Positions 37,991 to 50,413 of a stretch of 64,000 bases of DNA are shown here, piece after piece. The notes below the pieces were generated by a model. That model was not told where the DNA came from, made no database searches, and saw only the letters and a list, made by a program, of their open reading frames with translations. Numbering within the stretch: the stretch's first letter is position 1; every line of letters begins with the position of its first letter. Source of the DNA: Colius striatus (Eukaryota > Chordata > Aves > Coliiformes > Coliidae); contig NC_084767.1 in NCBI RefSeq assembly GCF_028858725.1, positions 17,375,895 through 17,439,894 of the forward strand, read 5' to 3'. Made by a program: the position numbers and the translations under genes.

Positions 37991-40900
37991 CTGTAAGAGG
38001 GGACTGATTATTTTTTATTTTTATTTCCACATTTTAAATGGCACGTGTTTACAGGTGGGGTATGGGAATGTCTCTTATCAATGTGTATGAGCATGAAGCT
38101 GATTCATGTCCGTCTCTATACAATTCATATAATTCATGTCTGTCCCTATATAATGTCAAAAACAGCTGGACGAAGGTACTGGGAGCTTTGAAGTCTCACA
38201 GAAACCTTTAGGGTAGTGTATGCTGCTGTCTGCAGGTGTTACACCTTGAAACATTAAATATATCTTTGAAGAACTGTATGTGCCTCAAATTAATGAAAAC
38301 AACATGAAACAACATTAAATGGTACAAGGTCTGTGAAAACATGGGAGGAGTAGTTAAGGAGCAGCAATGAAGTGCAAGTATTAGGGACAGGTAGTGACCA
38401 TTAAAAATGGATGAGAAATCAGAAAAAGTCTTTAACACAACCACACTGGGATGTCCAGTTTCAACAGATTAGCAGCTTTAAATGTGTAAAACATGGGTGA
38501 AATGGCTTGAAAATTAGGCTCACATCATTGCCAGGGTATGTGGTGACTTGCAAGATGCTTTGTGCAGAAAATGGCGTGAAAAAAACACATTTCTAAAATA
38601 CTTTGCTGCCAAAATAAAAAGAGCGTATAAAGTGAATTTAAAATTTGAAGACAAAGTTTGGAAAATATTCTGGAAAAAGCAGGCCTGGTTTACACTACTA
38701 AATGGAAGAGCATGTGTGAGTTCTGGTGAGTTAACAGTTATCCTGCCTGAGTGTTGCTGTTGGTACTTCTAGACCAGAGCTCTTGCCTGTACTCAGTGCA
38801 GGAGAGGGAAAGCAGAACTGACTGAAAGGCTTCCCCTCCAATTTCTGCAATTCAAAGGTCAGCCTTGCAGCTCACTCTGTGTTCTGCCCCAGCTTCCCCA
38901 GGTGGCCTTTTTTTTTGTCACCTGTGGCTTACCCCACTCTGCTTTGGCTCTCTTCCCAGGATCCTCAGTGCACACTGGCCACAAAAGGAGAGGTACATTT
39001 CTTATTTCAGTTCTGCACTGTCCTTAAACAAAAGAGGGATTATCTTTAAGTAATTCCTTACAAATACATTTCAGCATTATTACAGTGCAGTGGGGAGATG
39101 TCTCCTTGGTAGAATTTGAGTTTAGACCTATAGCCATGAAAGATCTGTAAGAATTTTAGTGTGGACAAAGGCTGTGTTTTTCTCTGAGCCAGAGATCCCA
39201 GCTCCCTCTGATTTAATTGAACTTCTGAAAAGTATAGAAACAGTAACTTGTATTTGAGGGATTCTTACATTTATGCTGTATATTCAGCCCATTTTCAGTC
39301 TTTGCAGTTACTGAATGTTTTAAAATTTCATGCTTATCAATTTTTAATTAGGCATAACAGTACATTTTGCTATATGGGTCCCTTAATTTCTCTCAAAGTT
39401 AGGGTATGCGGAGACCTTACCTCTAAATGCAGACCGATGTCCTGCCTCTTGGTGGTGTTAAGGAGATGTGGTACCACAGAGAGTATAGCTCTCAGTTTAA
39501 AAAGATATGCTGATTAAAATGACAGGTACTTTTGTACTGAGTTAAAACTAGCTTTGGTTTTAACCTAAAGTTGCTTCAAAATCTCTACAGATAGTAATGT
39601 AAAAATTAAATGGTAAATGGACCTCAGTGTGAAAAAGCATGTTCTAAATGTGATTCTTTTAACATACGCATGATCAATAGATATGTGAAACACGTTCAAG
39701 AGGATATTTTTAAGCTAATACAAATAATTGCTCATTTCTTTGCTGTATTCCTGGCTTAGCACTATTAGTTCAAAGCCTGAATAGTGGAGGAAGGCTGATG
39801 GAGAACAAGCAAAGACTTTTAGTGTATTTTCAATGTCAATCTTTAATTAGGCAAATTATAGGCCTTGTTATTAGCTTTTAAAAGAGGAAATCCATATGAA
39901 TTGAAATAAAAAGCCACAGTAGAAAGTGCTTTTCTTCTTCTACCAGCAGTTATTTCATCATAAGAATATTCTCAACCTGATTAATCTATTTAGGCAGAAA
40001 AAATACTTGGTGTTTAAATTAAGTTGACCCTCCAGCACTACTTCTGTGAACTGGAGAACAAAAGGCTTAAAAATACCTTTTCTAGTTACTGTAAGCAATC
40101 CAGTACCTTCACAACAGTAATGTAGGAACTGATGGTAAATAAAATGTTACCACTTACAGATTACACTTTTTCTTTGTTTGTAGTGTTTTTTCATGCAGAT
40201 ATTGAAAGTGGTAATTCTTTGATGAGAAAAAACCCTTTTGTTTCATAGTTTAGGACTTTGTCTTTCTCTTTTGTGCTGCCTCATTTCTTACAATCTTTTC
40301 TGATTTGTGGTGCTGTTGATGGGTGGTGCGCTGTGCAGAAAGCTGTAGGCAGAAATCCTGTGCTCTTCTGCTCATCACCTCCAAGCAGTTGCTAATTGTA
40401 GTAGTATAAGGACAGTGAGGACTTTGGGAAATGAGGGCACTGCGTGCCTTGCAGAGTCAATTCTGAAGTAGGGTTTTTTTCAGTCCATGCTTTCATGCCT
40501 AGAGAACCTGCTTCATATTAAACTGTTTCAAAGGGGTTTTTTTGTGGTTTCCCCTTCCTTTTTATTTTTCTTTCCTTTGTTCTACAACAAGATCTCAAAC
40601 CTGAGAATATTTTGTTAACACAAAGTGTAATTATTAAACTGTGTTATTTTGGTTTTGCTTAAACATTAGCTACCCTTGGTGATGTTTACAGAGATTACAA
40701 AGATAGTTACATATCCAGGGCTTTTGAATTAGGTTTTAAAAACTTCACATATGGAAAATATGTGTTTAATTGGGTTTTCTTTTCAGAGGGTGTATGGGAT
40801 CCATAATTCAGCTACTATAGAGGAAGCAGTCTCCCTCCCACCCATGAACTTCTGCATACAATGCAACATGAGCAAAAGGGAAAGAATATAAAAGCTAAAT

Positions 40901-43900
40901 CAAAAGGGAGGGTATATAATGTGTCTCCATATAATATTACACCCTGGTTGTAGTTTCAGTGAAAGCAGTGCAAGGTTTATGTTTGAATACAGCATTGTTA
41001 TTGTATAAGCCACACAGATCATAATTTCTTTTTATAAATCTCCAGAAGACAGTAACCTCAGTTATTCCTAGGTTATCTGTGCCCAATTGCCCTGTGGATG
41101 GTTTTCCATAATGTCCATATCATGAATGTGCAACAGTGTTGGTACTGAGCCTCTATAATGATCCATGACAAGGGTCGTTGAAGATCCCTCATGAGCAGGG
41201 CAAACGAAGATGCCATAGAACTGAGGAAGAAAAGATGTGGACCTTGAGAGACAGTAATTCCAAAGTGTTAGAGGTTTTCCATGTGTAATTAATTCCCAGT
41301 AAAGATTTTATTTTATATTTTATAAAATTCTGTTATGTCCACTTACTATTGTGACATTATGTTGAGGAGGGTTGGAATCGTGGAGAGCAGTGGTAACTCC
41401 TGTCTGTATGCTCTCATTCATGCTGTTAGATATTGATTACTAATATTCTGAGTAATAACAATAACAGTACACTGCAGTAGTTATTCTGGTAATGTTGAAC
41501 TATAAACATGGAGGTAAATGGCTTTTTAACAAGCCAGGATAATCCTTCATTCTCAAACCTCAAATAAGGTTTAGGGAGCAGAATGAGTCAGCAGGAAAGA
41601 TCTGCTTTTATGCATCCTTCTCCAAGAGAGGACTAGAGCAGTTTTGCATAGTTGAACTCATTTCAGGTTCAAGTTTTAAGATAACAGGCTTTTCAATGAG
41701 AGTTTTTAAATGTATTTTAGCCAACCCCAGGTGGATACTGGAATAATAATATGATCTACAGTCTTTATATCTGTTTTACCAGATTATTTATTAGCTGTTC
41801 ATAATGTACTTTTTGTCAAGCAGTTGGATGCCTCTTCTCCAGAGTTTCTTATAAGGAGCCCAGGATTTTCAGGGGTGGTACTTCCTGAAGTTCAGCATCC
41901 TAAAAATGCAAGAAAACGATTTCCTCTGCTCATTGCCGTAATGGAGATGCTGTTTCTTGTCAGAAACTCCATTCAATTACAGTCTGACAACTCATAGGAG
42001 GGGTTCAGTGGGTTTAACTGGGGATGTCTACACATGAAGAATGTGGCACATCAGATATTGCTAATTAGAGAAGCTCGGATTTTCAAAAATGCCAAGGAGA
42101 TTCAGGAACATAAGTACCTGTCCACAGTTTCCTACACATTTAAGTTTACCAATGTTATAATTACTGTATTCACTGAGATGCAGTTGCAGATACTAATGGT
42201 ATTTTTTAAAAAGCGCTCTGTTCAGATACCAAATCTTGTTTCCCCTGATGTCAGTGGCAATGGGAATGGATTTAGGTTTTGCCATTTCCATTAAGCAAAA
42301 TCAAAAATCCAATAGGCAATTTCCTGTCATAAAAAGATCTGAGAGAACAGATGGAGGAAGAATAATCTAATTGAGATGCATTTTCTTTTTTACTAGCTTG
42401 CTCTATTTCATTTTTAAGAGCATACCTAAAATGTCTTCTTCCACAAAGAGTGCTTGTTCATTAAGTCTTAAAATAGATGACAAGCAAAAAGCTCTTTTAC
42501 AAATCCAGAATGCTGGTGGTGATACCAGGCATTTCTAGTAACCTATTAACACCACAAAAACTCAAACAAAAAGGGATGAAGCCCTCTGTTGAGTAAAGAC
42601 TAGGAAGCTTTCAGAAGCAGCAGGCTCTTCTGACTCATTCTGTCTTCAGCAACAGAAAATGCAATTGCTGCAGAGGAATGAAGGATCTCATTCATTTGTG
42701 AGGGAGAGGGAAAAGCAGACCAGAGGCCAAGCTTTCCTCTCATGTGTGAATGCTGGACAGAGTTTACCCCATCCCTCTCCATTTCTGTTATGTCCTTCCA
42801 AATCTCTGATAGCTTTAGTGGGAGATGTGCTTGAATTTCCAGAGTCATTGATTGTGTTGATGACAGGTTGACTTTGAGTTGGGATAAATTTTCAGAAGGT
42901 GTTGACTTATGACAACTAAGTTTGATATGTAAAAAGAAATGAAGCTTTGAAGTTTATGAGAGAAGAAAGAAAAAACAGTTTATCTATGAGGCTACTTTGA
43001 TTCCTCAGAATGTTTTTAACCTTTGAAAATCCTTTCACAAGCATTTCCAGAGCTTCCAGGAGGACTTATTTTATTTTGTCTTGATGTGTTTATTCGGGTT
43101 TATTTTAGATTTCCCATGTTCAAGATGAATCACAGAGACAGCAGAAAGAGATGTTACAAAATCACCCACTTTGGAAGTAGCCACCATCATGCAGCTTTGG
43201 AAGCTGGAACAGAAATGGCAATGGAGGGATGGAGGATGTTTTTGCAGAATGAGGACATGATACAGGAAGCAGGTCTGTTCCTCTGCATTTAGAGAGGTAT
43301 TAGTTCACTTATTTCCAACATCTGATTTATTTGTTTATGTTAGAAGTGTGTTATTTTTCATCCAAACAGCCAATGAAGAGAAGCAGAGATTCTTGGGAAA
43401 TGCCTCACATCACCCCAATAAAGCAATAATGAAACTCTTAAATCAGATGTTCTAAACTGTTTATGTTTATCTCTGTTGGCATAGGGATCCTACCTTTTGC
43501 ACCTGGGCCCTTTAATTTAAGGAGCTCCATGCAGGCAGTCTTAAAGTGGAGTGATATCCTTCATATTTGCAGAAGAAGGTAGCAATGTGAGCTAGGGTAA
43601 AACGGGCTCTGGAAGCACTGCTGGCAGGGAGCCCGAGTCCACCTGAGCTGAGCTGCAAAACCCTCATGTCTTCCAAGATACTCAGGGAAGATGTTACCTG
43701 TGGGGGAAGAATCTGTAGTCAGAGATGCTACACTCTCCTGATTGGCCAGAAGATCTAAATGTTATGGTACTCCTCTCTTTTGTCCCATTCCATGCTCAAA
43801 AACTGCATGGCTATAAGAACTTCAGGCTTTGTTCATGCATGTAAATCACATCCACAGAAGCATAAAGAGTAGAGCAGCACATGTAAATGCAATCTGGAAA

Positions 43901-46900
43901 TAAAGATGTAGGGACAGATCATTGACTGTAGACAGAAAGGGGTAGCATATGGGAGGTCAAAAAACCTTGAGTAGATGTATAGTTGTCACAAAGAACCCCT
44001 AGTAGTCCATTCATAACCCTTGTCTAACAAATTAGAGGAGTATTTTGGGACAGTCTTCAGACAGCAGAGTGATCCTAAAGGGAACATTTCCTCCAGTATA
44101 ATTTAGATAAAACTCCAGGGCCCTTACCTACCCTAGAACTGGGAGCTAAAATAATAACTCACCTTCCACCCACCCGCTGTACCAATTCAGAAAGATGAGC
44201 CAAAAACCATGAACTAGATTACACAGCAACAGAATGAGATCCAGACATCCTAGATGTTACTGAAGTAGGTGCAATGACAAAAAAACCATAATTTAAGTAG
44301 AGAACAGACACCAAATAGCACTAAATGAAAAGATTCTATATAGCCTCATGATATGAATTTATGATTAATCTAATTAAATGAACAGATAAAAATTCAGAAT
44401 TATATGCACAGTGGTAAACTAATTGCTTGCATTGATGCAAACTGTCCTCAGTTTGTGTCTGTGTGCAGTAGAGGTATTCAGAGGAGCCTGAATATGTCCC
44501 AAAATGTCCCTAAAAGCTTGTATTTCCCCAAAGTTCTATAAGATCTCACACAAAATGTTAATGATATGTTCTCCTACACAAACAAGGGTGGATTCAGAGA
44601 CACTGGCCAAGTCTTCACTGTGCTTAGTCTGCTCCTCAGGAGGTGTAAATTTATCATGGAAAAGCACCAGATCTGGCCTTTTGCTGAGGGAGGTGAAATC
44701 ACACACTGAACAGGGAAGAAAAAACAGTTTGCTGCCAGTCAGACGGAGGATGAGTAAAGCAAACTCCCCAGTCAAAATAGGAGATAACATGCAATCACCT
44801 GTTAATTCATAAAGAAAAGCTGATGGGTTCCTTAGGAAATTTCTGGTTTTAAACTTTTTGAACACTTGGCTTGGCAACAAAGAGGTTTTTACAAGAACCT
44901 TCATACAGCACTTTGAGTCACACTTTCAAAAAATGTTTAACATTTTTCTTTGTGACATACTGAGGGCATGATGGTGTGATGCAGCTTTAGGTGTTTGTTT
45001 TGGAGTGATTTCTCTGTCAATGGCTCCTTGCATCCCCGGTGCACTGCAGAGTCCGCCAGCCAGCAGGTGTGGCTGTGGAGCCTTCTGAAGGCCACGGGAT
45101 TCCTTCCATCAGTCCAGAACCTGCAGAAAGATGTCACCGCTGTACCCACTTATAGAGGCCAATCAAAGAAGCTCCGTGTTTGCCTTGACCCTTGGAAATC
45201 TCAGGGTAGCTGTAAACATGAGTGCCGTTTGTATGTACCGATGTCTTTTATGCAGATATTAATGTCGGTGTATTTGCTGTAAAGGACTTGAAATTATCAT
45301 CTGTCTTTTGCTGACAAGCTCTGGTTTAGGTGTACACAATTGGCATTATCCTTGGAACTACTCATGGGGTATTTGGCTCTCTGAGTTGTTAAGTAACAGA
45401 TTCACTTTAGATGCTGGCACATAATTGGAAGAGAAAATATTCTTTGATATAACTTAAAAGATCATTTAATTTTCTGCTATCAGTTTCCTACCAGAGCTGA
45501 ATGCCAAGTCCTCACAAGAAATAAAAATAAATTCTTCCTTCAAAGCACAGAGAGAATAACAAAGATGTAGAACTACTAAAAGATGAGAAGTGCTGGTTTT
45601 AGTGCCTGCCGGAATGGTCCAGGATTTAGGAAATGAGAACTGGTTTTCTTAAAATATTTATTGCTCCATAAAATTGGCATTGTAATTGCAAGACACGGGT
45701 GCTGGATTAGCTGGGTGTCTTCATGGGGTTGAATCTAATCAGTTTCAGTGCATTGGAAAGCTAAATGTTGATTTTGAGGGAGAAGCATTTGCGAAGTTAA
45801 ATGGTACAAAGTCATTTTGAATGTCTTGTATTTTGGTACTTTAGATTGGACCTCAATTCAGTGGTTCATCTGTATTTAACAGAACAATCAAACACATACT
45901 CAGCTACAAGTGCACTGGATTGAAGCACATCCTTTTGTAATGGAGTGACTGGGCTGTGGGTTTAACCACTCTGCTGAACTAGAAACTGTACACCTCTAGC
46001 TAAAGTGCAGGGGGTGAAATGCATACAGGATTCAACCTCAGTGACTTCTCATGTCTTTCCTACTTTTCCTGTAAAACAGTGTTTGTATTTTACAGGTGGT
46101 TTTAAATATCAGCATCAAAAACTTCTTCACATGTTAAAGGATCTCCCAGGAAGGGAATATAGGACATCCCTTGGGGGTCTGTATATTATTTCAGAGTATT
46201 TCTCTTGCAGATGATCATCTGCTGTTATTCCAGATATGTTAAGAAAAAGCTGAGCTGAGTGTTCCAGATGATATTTTGTCATAGTTTCCAAAAATAAAAG
46301 AAAGCAAATAAAGATTGTACAAAACCGGTGATGATTGTGGAGTCAGCAATTGCTGAGCTGACTTACACTTGGAATAACAGTAAGTGAAAAAAACAACAAA
46401 ACTTGGCTCATAGAAACTTCCTGAGCTGGAACAGCCAAGAGGATTATTTTAGTTCGGGTTTTAATGTTTTATCATTTAAAGGGAAAACAGTTGCCAGATG
46501 AAAGTCATTACACACAGTTTGAACAAAAGGCATTTTCTTATGTGCTAAGCTTTAAGCAAATGTGGTTTCCCAACTACCTTTTCTTAAGCTTTCCATTAAC
46601 AAAACTAAAACTGATGTAAAAAGCAAGAAGGGATGTTTTAGCCAGAAGCTTTTTTGGTGTACTCTTCCAGTGATGTGAGGAGATGGTGTGTTAGGTGTCT
46701 ACTATTGCCCAGGGAAGCCCTTTGCTCCTACACAGTGATTATAGGCATCCTGCCTTGCAAGCAGGGTAACAAGCATGAAAGAATAAAAAATCTTTTAGAA
46801 ATATTTCCTTAATATTTTTATCGTTCAATATCTAGCATTGAAATGTTCTGCGTGAAATTACCTATTCAGACTTCATAGTGTCTAATTTTGTGTCTGTTTA

Positions 46901-49317
46901 TTCTGTATAATTAGAAGCCAGATTTAACTTTGGCTACAGCCTTTTATCCTGACGACTAAACACATTTCATCTACAAGTGTTCTGGAACTTTATTGCAAAA
47001 TTGTTTCAAAACAAATACTCAGTACGGCTTGATTAATGTTTCTTTTGGCAGCAGGTCTGCCCTAGGCAGCCCAAAGTCATGTTGTTAGTTTCCAGTCCCA
47101 CATCTTTCCCTAAGTTGTGCTGGGTTAATTGCATGTGGGGCTGTGCAGTGAACCCAGTCAAGGCCTTGATCTTGACTAAAATAACCTGACCAAAGATGGT
47201 TATTTTGAACTTGGATCCCTTTCCTGCATGAGAGCCCCATGAAGATGCAGTGGTATCACTTAGCCTGGGAAGGGAATAGCAAGAGGGGCACTGGGAAAAG
47301 GAGCTGTTTCACTTAGGACAAGAAACCATAGCCTTGGTTTTATAAACTGAACTCCCTTACAGTGACTTTGGCCAGTTCAGTATCTAAAGAAAAAAAAAAA
47401 AGTAATTTCAAGGCTATGATACTGTAGTCTTGCAATTATGTTTCTTCAATATCCATGTCTAAATTAAGTGAATGTACTATGAATTCCTGTCATGCTACAG
47501 GGATTAGTATACACAGATAACATATGAGGAATCTGCATAATAATGTAAGATTAGGGAAAACATGCAAATGTGCATTTCTGGGAGGAAAATCTACTTATGC
47601 AATGTAAATTGCAATCAAAAAACCCTTTAAACCCCAGAAAATTAATAGATATTTTATAGTTATCTTGCTGTTTTCTGTTACCAGTACTGATTAATGATCG
47701 GTCTGCAGCAAGAGGAACGGTTCCTCATTAACAGCCCAGCAACAACATTGTAATTCAAGAGGCCAGGCAATACCCTCAATCGTTGGTATGAACTGAGTGT
47801 GAACTGAGGACAAATTACCTGCAGAGGCAGAAAAAGAAGCTGGAACTAGAGAAATATCTAGTTGGGGTGAGATAAACTGGAAACTGGTAGGAGTTTGTGT
47901 TATATAGACACTAAGTTGCTGGGGCTCTCTTGTCCTTCCTGCAGTTTTTGGGAGAAGCAATTTCTGCCTGTTCATTACATTAACTGGTATTGCAAGGTGT
48001 CTGTAAAGTAATTGAAGAATCTTGCTAAGCAGTAAAGCTGATACAATAAGGATGAGTTTATGAGCAGCAAGTCTAGAAGCCTTTGTTTATCATAGGAAGC
48101 AAGTTCCATTACTTATTGGAACAACATCACAGTTTTCATTAGCTTTCCTCGTCTGCATTTTCCAGGAGGTCACTGATATCGAGAGAAAAAACAACAAAAA
48201 GGGACAGACACACCAAGCTATTTAGTAGGATGTAGTAGAAAGCTACAAAAAGCCTGGAATGTTAAAAAAAATAAACAGTGTTAAAAAGATAAAGAGCCCT
48301 ATTGTTAAGTTTAAAATAAAGATTTCTTTTATTTTATGGTTTTACAGTGTGGTAAGTATTTAAATCCAGTTATCGACATATAAAATCTTGAAATACTAAT
48401 AGAATTTTGGAGAACATTTCATGGCAACAAAGAGTTACACCATCAAAATTAGGACAATCTGGGTGCATCCTAATTTCTTCCTACTTAATCTTGCATTTTT
48501 TATGAAATTTAAACATAAGGACAGTGCAAATCTTCTGGTTTTGCTCTCTGGCCTGTGCTTGCTGCTAGCCTGTTCATGCAGGAGAAATGCTCCTGCTGTG
48601 GCAGGATTAATAAAGCATTGACTGAGGGATTTTAACTGTGGCAGCTGGTTTTATGTGTTATCACGTGTGGGTGTGGAAAAGCCACACTGGCCCTTTGAAG
48701 AAAGCAGATTTACTATAAACTTTGAATGATACCACCTGGGTGTAACCAACATTTCAGAATGCCTAATGAATCTGTAAGTATTTAAAGTGTATATCCTACA
48801 CACGGCTGGTCCTTACCAACATGAGGCTAGTACAGCTCCATGCCCTGTGCTTAGAGATTACAGCGAGATTTACATGCTAGGCTATTTTTAAAATCCCTTC
48901 CTCTCCTAATGCCTTTTCCTGTATAATCCTGTATAAAATTTTATTTTGAGGGCTCAGGGTAAGTAGGGAACTGGGAGCTTAAAGTCACCAAATCCAGGAA
49001 AAGCTTATGTGGGCTAGGGGTTAGTTAGATCCCAGAAAAGCAGATTTCATTCACAGCATCCCAGCTCAGGAGCTGGAAGAGCATACCTTCAAGATTCCAG
49101 GAGGAAACCCAGTATCTATGATGCTCAAAAAAAGAAAAAAAAAAAGGCTGTGAAATGGAGGCAGAGCTAACACCCTCCCAAAAAATATTAAAATATTTCC
49201 CATTTAAAATGTCCAAGTGGACTTGAAGCTAGCCTAGAAGGTATCTGGATCGTGTTCATTCCTTGCTGTATTGCTGGCTAAAATGGTATGGGGTAAATAA
49301 TCTCTTTGATGAACCCA
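37991..49317. other. Gene-free AT-rich interval, left part
   Basis: About 11 kb with only short open frames; the longest (minus strand 44536-44904, about 120 codons) has no domain I can identify. It contains a 30-bp tandem duplication at about 38103-38150. In mammals this interval would hold exons of CDKL3; none of its kinase landmarks (glycine loop, HRD, DFG, APE) was seen in translation by eye. Confidence 0.5.
38103..38150. repeat. Two-copy tandem duplication, 30-bp period
   Basis: TTCATGTCCGTCTCTATA at 38103-38120 recurs as TTCATGTCTGTCCCTATA at 38133-38150, with two mismatches. The intervening A/T bases are also alike. Local slippage is the simplest origin. Confidence 0.75.
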
Positions 49318-50413
49318 TGTAGTAGTTTTGCCTGGGCCAGGTTTTGGTAGCAGGAGGCCTACAGGGCTGGCTTCTTTAAACAAAGATCTGCCAGAAGCTT
49401 CCACTGTAGCTGACAGGGCCAATGCCTGGCCAATTAGTGACTGAGGTAACACCTCTGTGAATAACGTATTTGAGAAGAAGTTGCTGCATAGTTGCTAAAT
49501 TGGAGCAACAGGGAGCGAGAATGTGAAAACTTTTCTGCAGACACCAAGGTCATTGGAGAAGGAGGGGAAAGAGATGCTTAGGTCCTGAAAGAAAGACTCC
49601 TCTGTGACCTGTGGTGAGGACCATGGTGAGGCAGCTGTGCCCCTGCAGTCCATGGAGGCCACTGGGGAGCCTGTGGAGGACCCCACAATGGAGTAGGTGG
49701 ATGCCTGAAGGAGGCTGTGACTTCGTGGGAGGCCCACATTGGAGCAGGTTCCTGGCAGGACCTGAGAGTCTGTGGGGTGAGAGGAGCTCAGGCCAGAGCA
49801 GATTTGCTGTCAGGACTCGTGATCCTGTGAGGGACTCAGGCTGGAGCAGTCAGTACCTGAAGGACTGTTCTGGTGGATGACCCACGTTGGGGCAGGGTGT
49901 GAGGAGCTGCCCCTGTAGCAGGCCCCATGCTGAAGCAGTTCATGAGGAACTGTAGCCCATGGGAAGGACCCACACTGGGGAAGTTTGTGGGGGACTGTCT
50001 CCCATGGGAGGCACCCCACACTGTAGCAGTGGGATGTGTGAGGAGGCCTCCCCCTGAGATGATGCAGCAGCAAAGTCCATTTGTAATGAACTGACCACAA
50101 CCCCCATCCCCTGTGCCGCTGGAGGGGAAGAAGGAGAGTCCTGGGAAGAGGGAAGGGTGGGGGGAGGTGTTTTAAGATTTCTTTTTATTTTTCATCCCCC
50201 TGTTCAGATTGTTCATTAATAAATCAAACCATTTTCTCCTCAAGTTGAGTTCGTTTTGCCCATGTATCTTTTGACATTAATTGCTGAGTGATCTCGCTGT
50301 CCTTAACTCACAGAGCTCTCATTACATTCTTCTCTCCCCTGTCCAGTTTAAGAGAGGGAGCAATATTACAGTTTGGTGGGCATCAGGCATCCAGCCAGGG
50401 GCAAACCACCACA
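49318..50413 (+). mobile_element. Solo-LTR-like endogenous retrovirus long terminal repeat, about 1.1 kb
   Basis: The block begins TGTAGTAGTTTTGCCTGGGC and ends CCACCACA, so it has TG...CA ends. Flanking 5-mers ACCCA (49313-49317) and ACCCC (50414-50418) differ at one base, consistent with a 5-bp target duplication and hence an ERVL-like (class III) element. The inside has a G-rich run of degenerate roughly 40-bp units (about 49600-50040, GGAGCAG/CCCA motifs), a GTGTTTTAAGATTTC block, a poly(A) signal AATAAA near 50218 and a downstream CATCCAGCCAGGG block. No retroviral gene adjoins it. I recall this LTR type from neoavian genomes; the family name is not asserted. Confidence 0.85.

Noticed and set aside
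44536-44904. A 122-codon minus-strand open frame
   Set aside because: No domain, no CpG island, no splice context and an overlapping open frame on the other strand. This length is not remarkable in a 64-kb window.
49611-50100. Open frames on both strands within the 49.3-kb LTR
   Set aside because: They arise from the repeated G-rich units of the LTR and are not retroviral genes.
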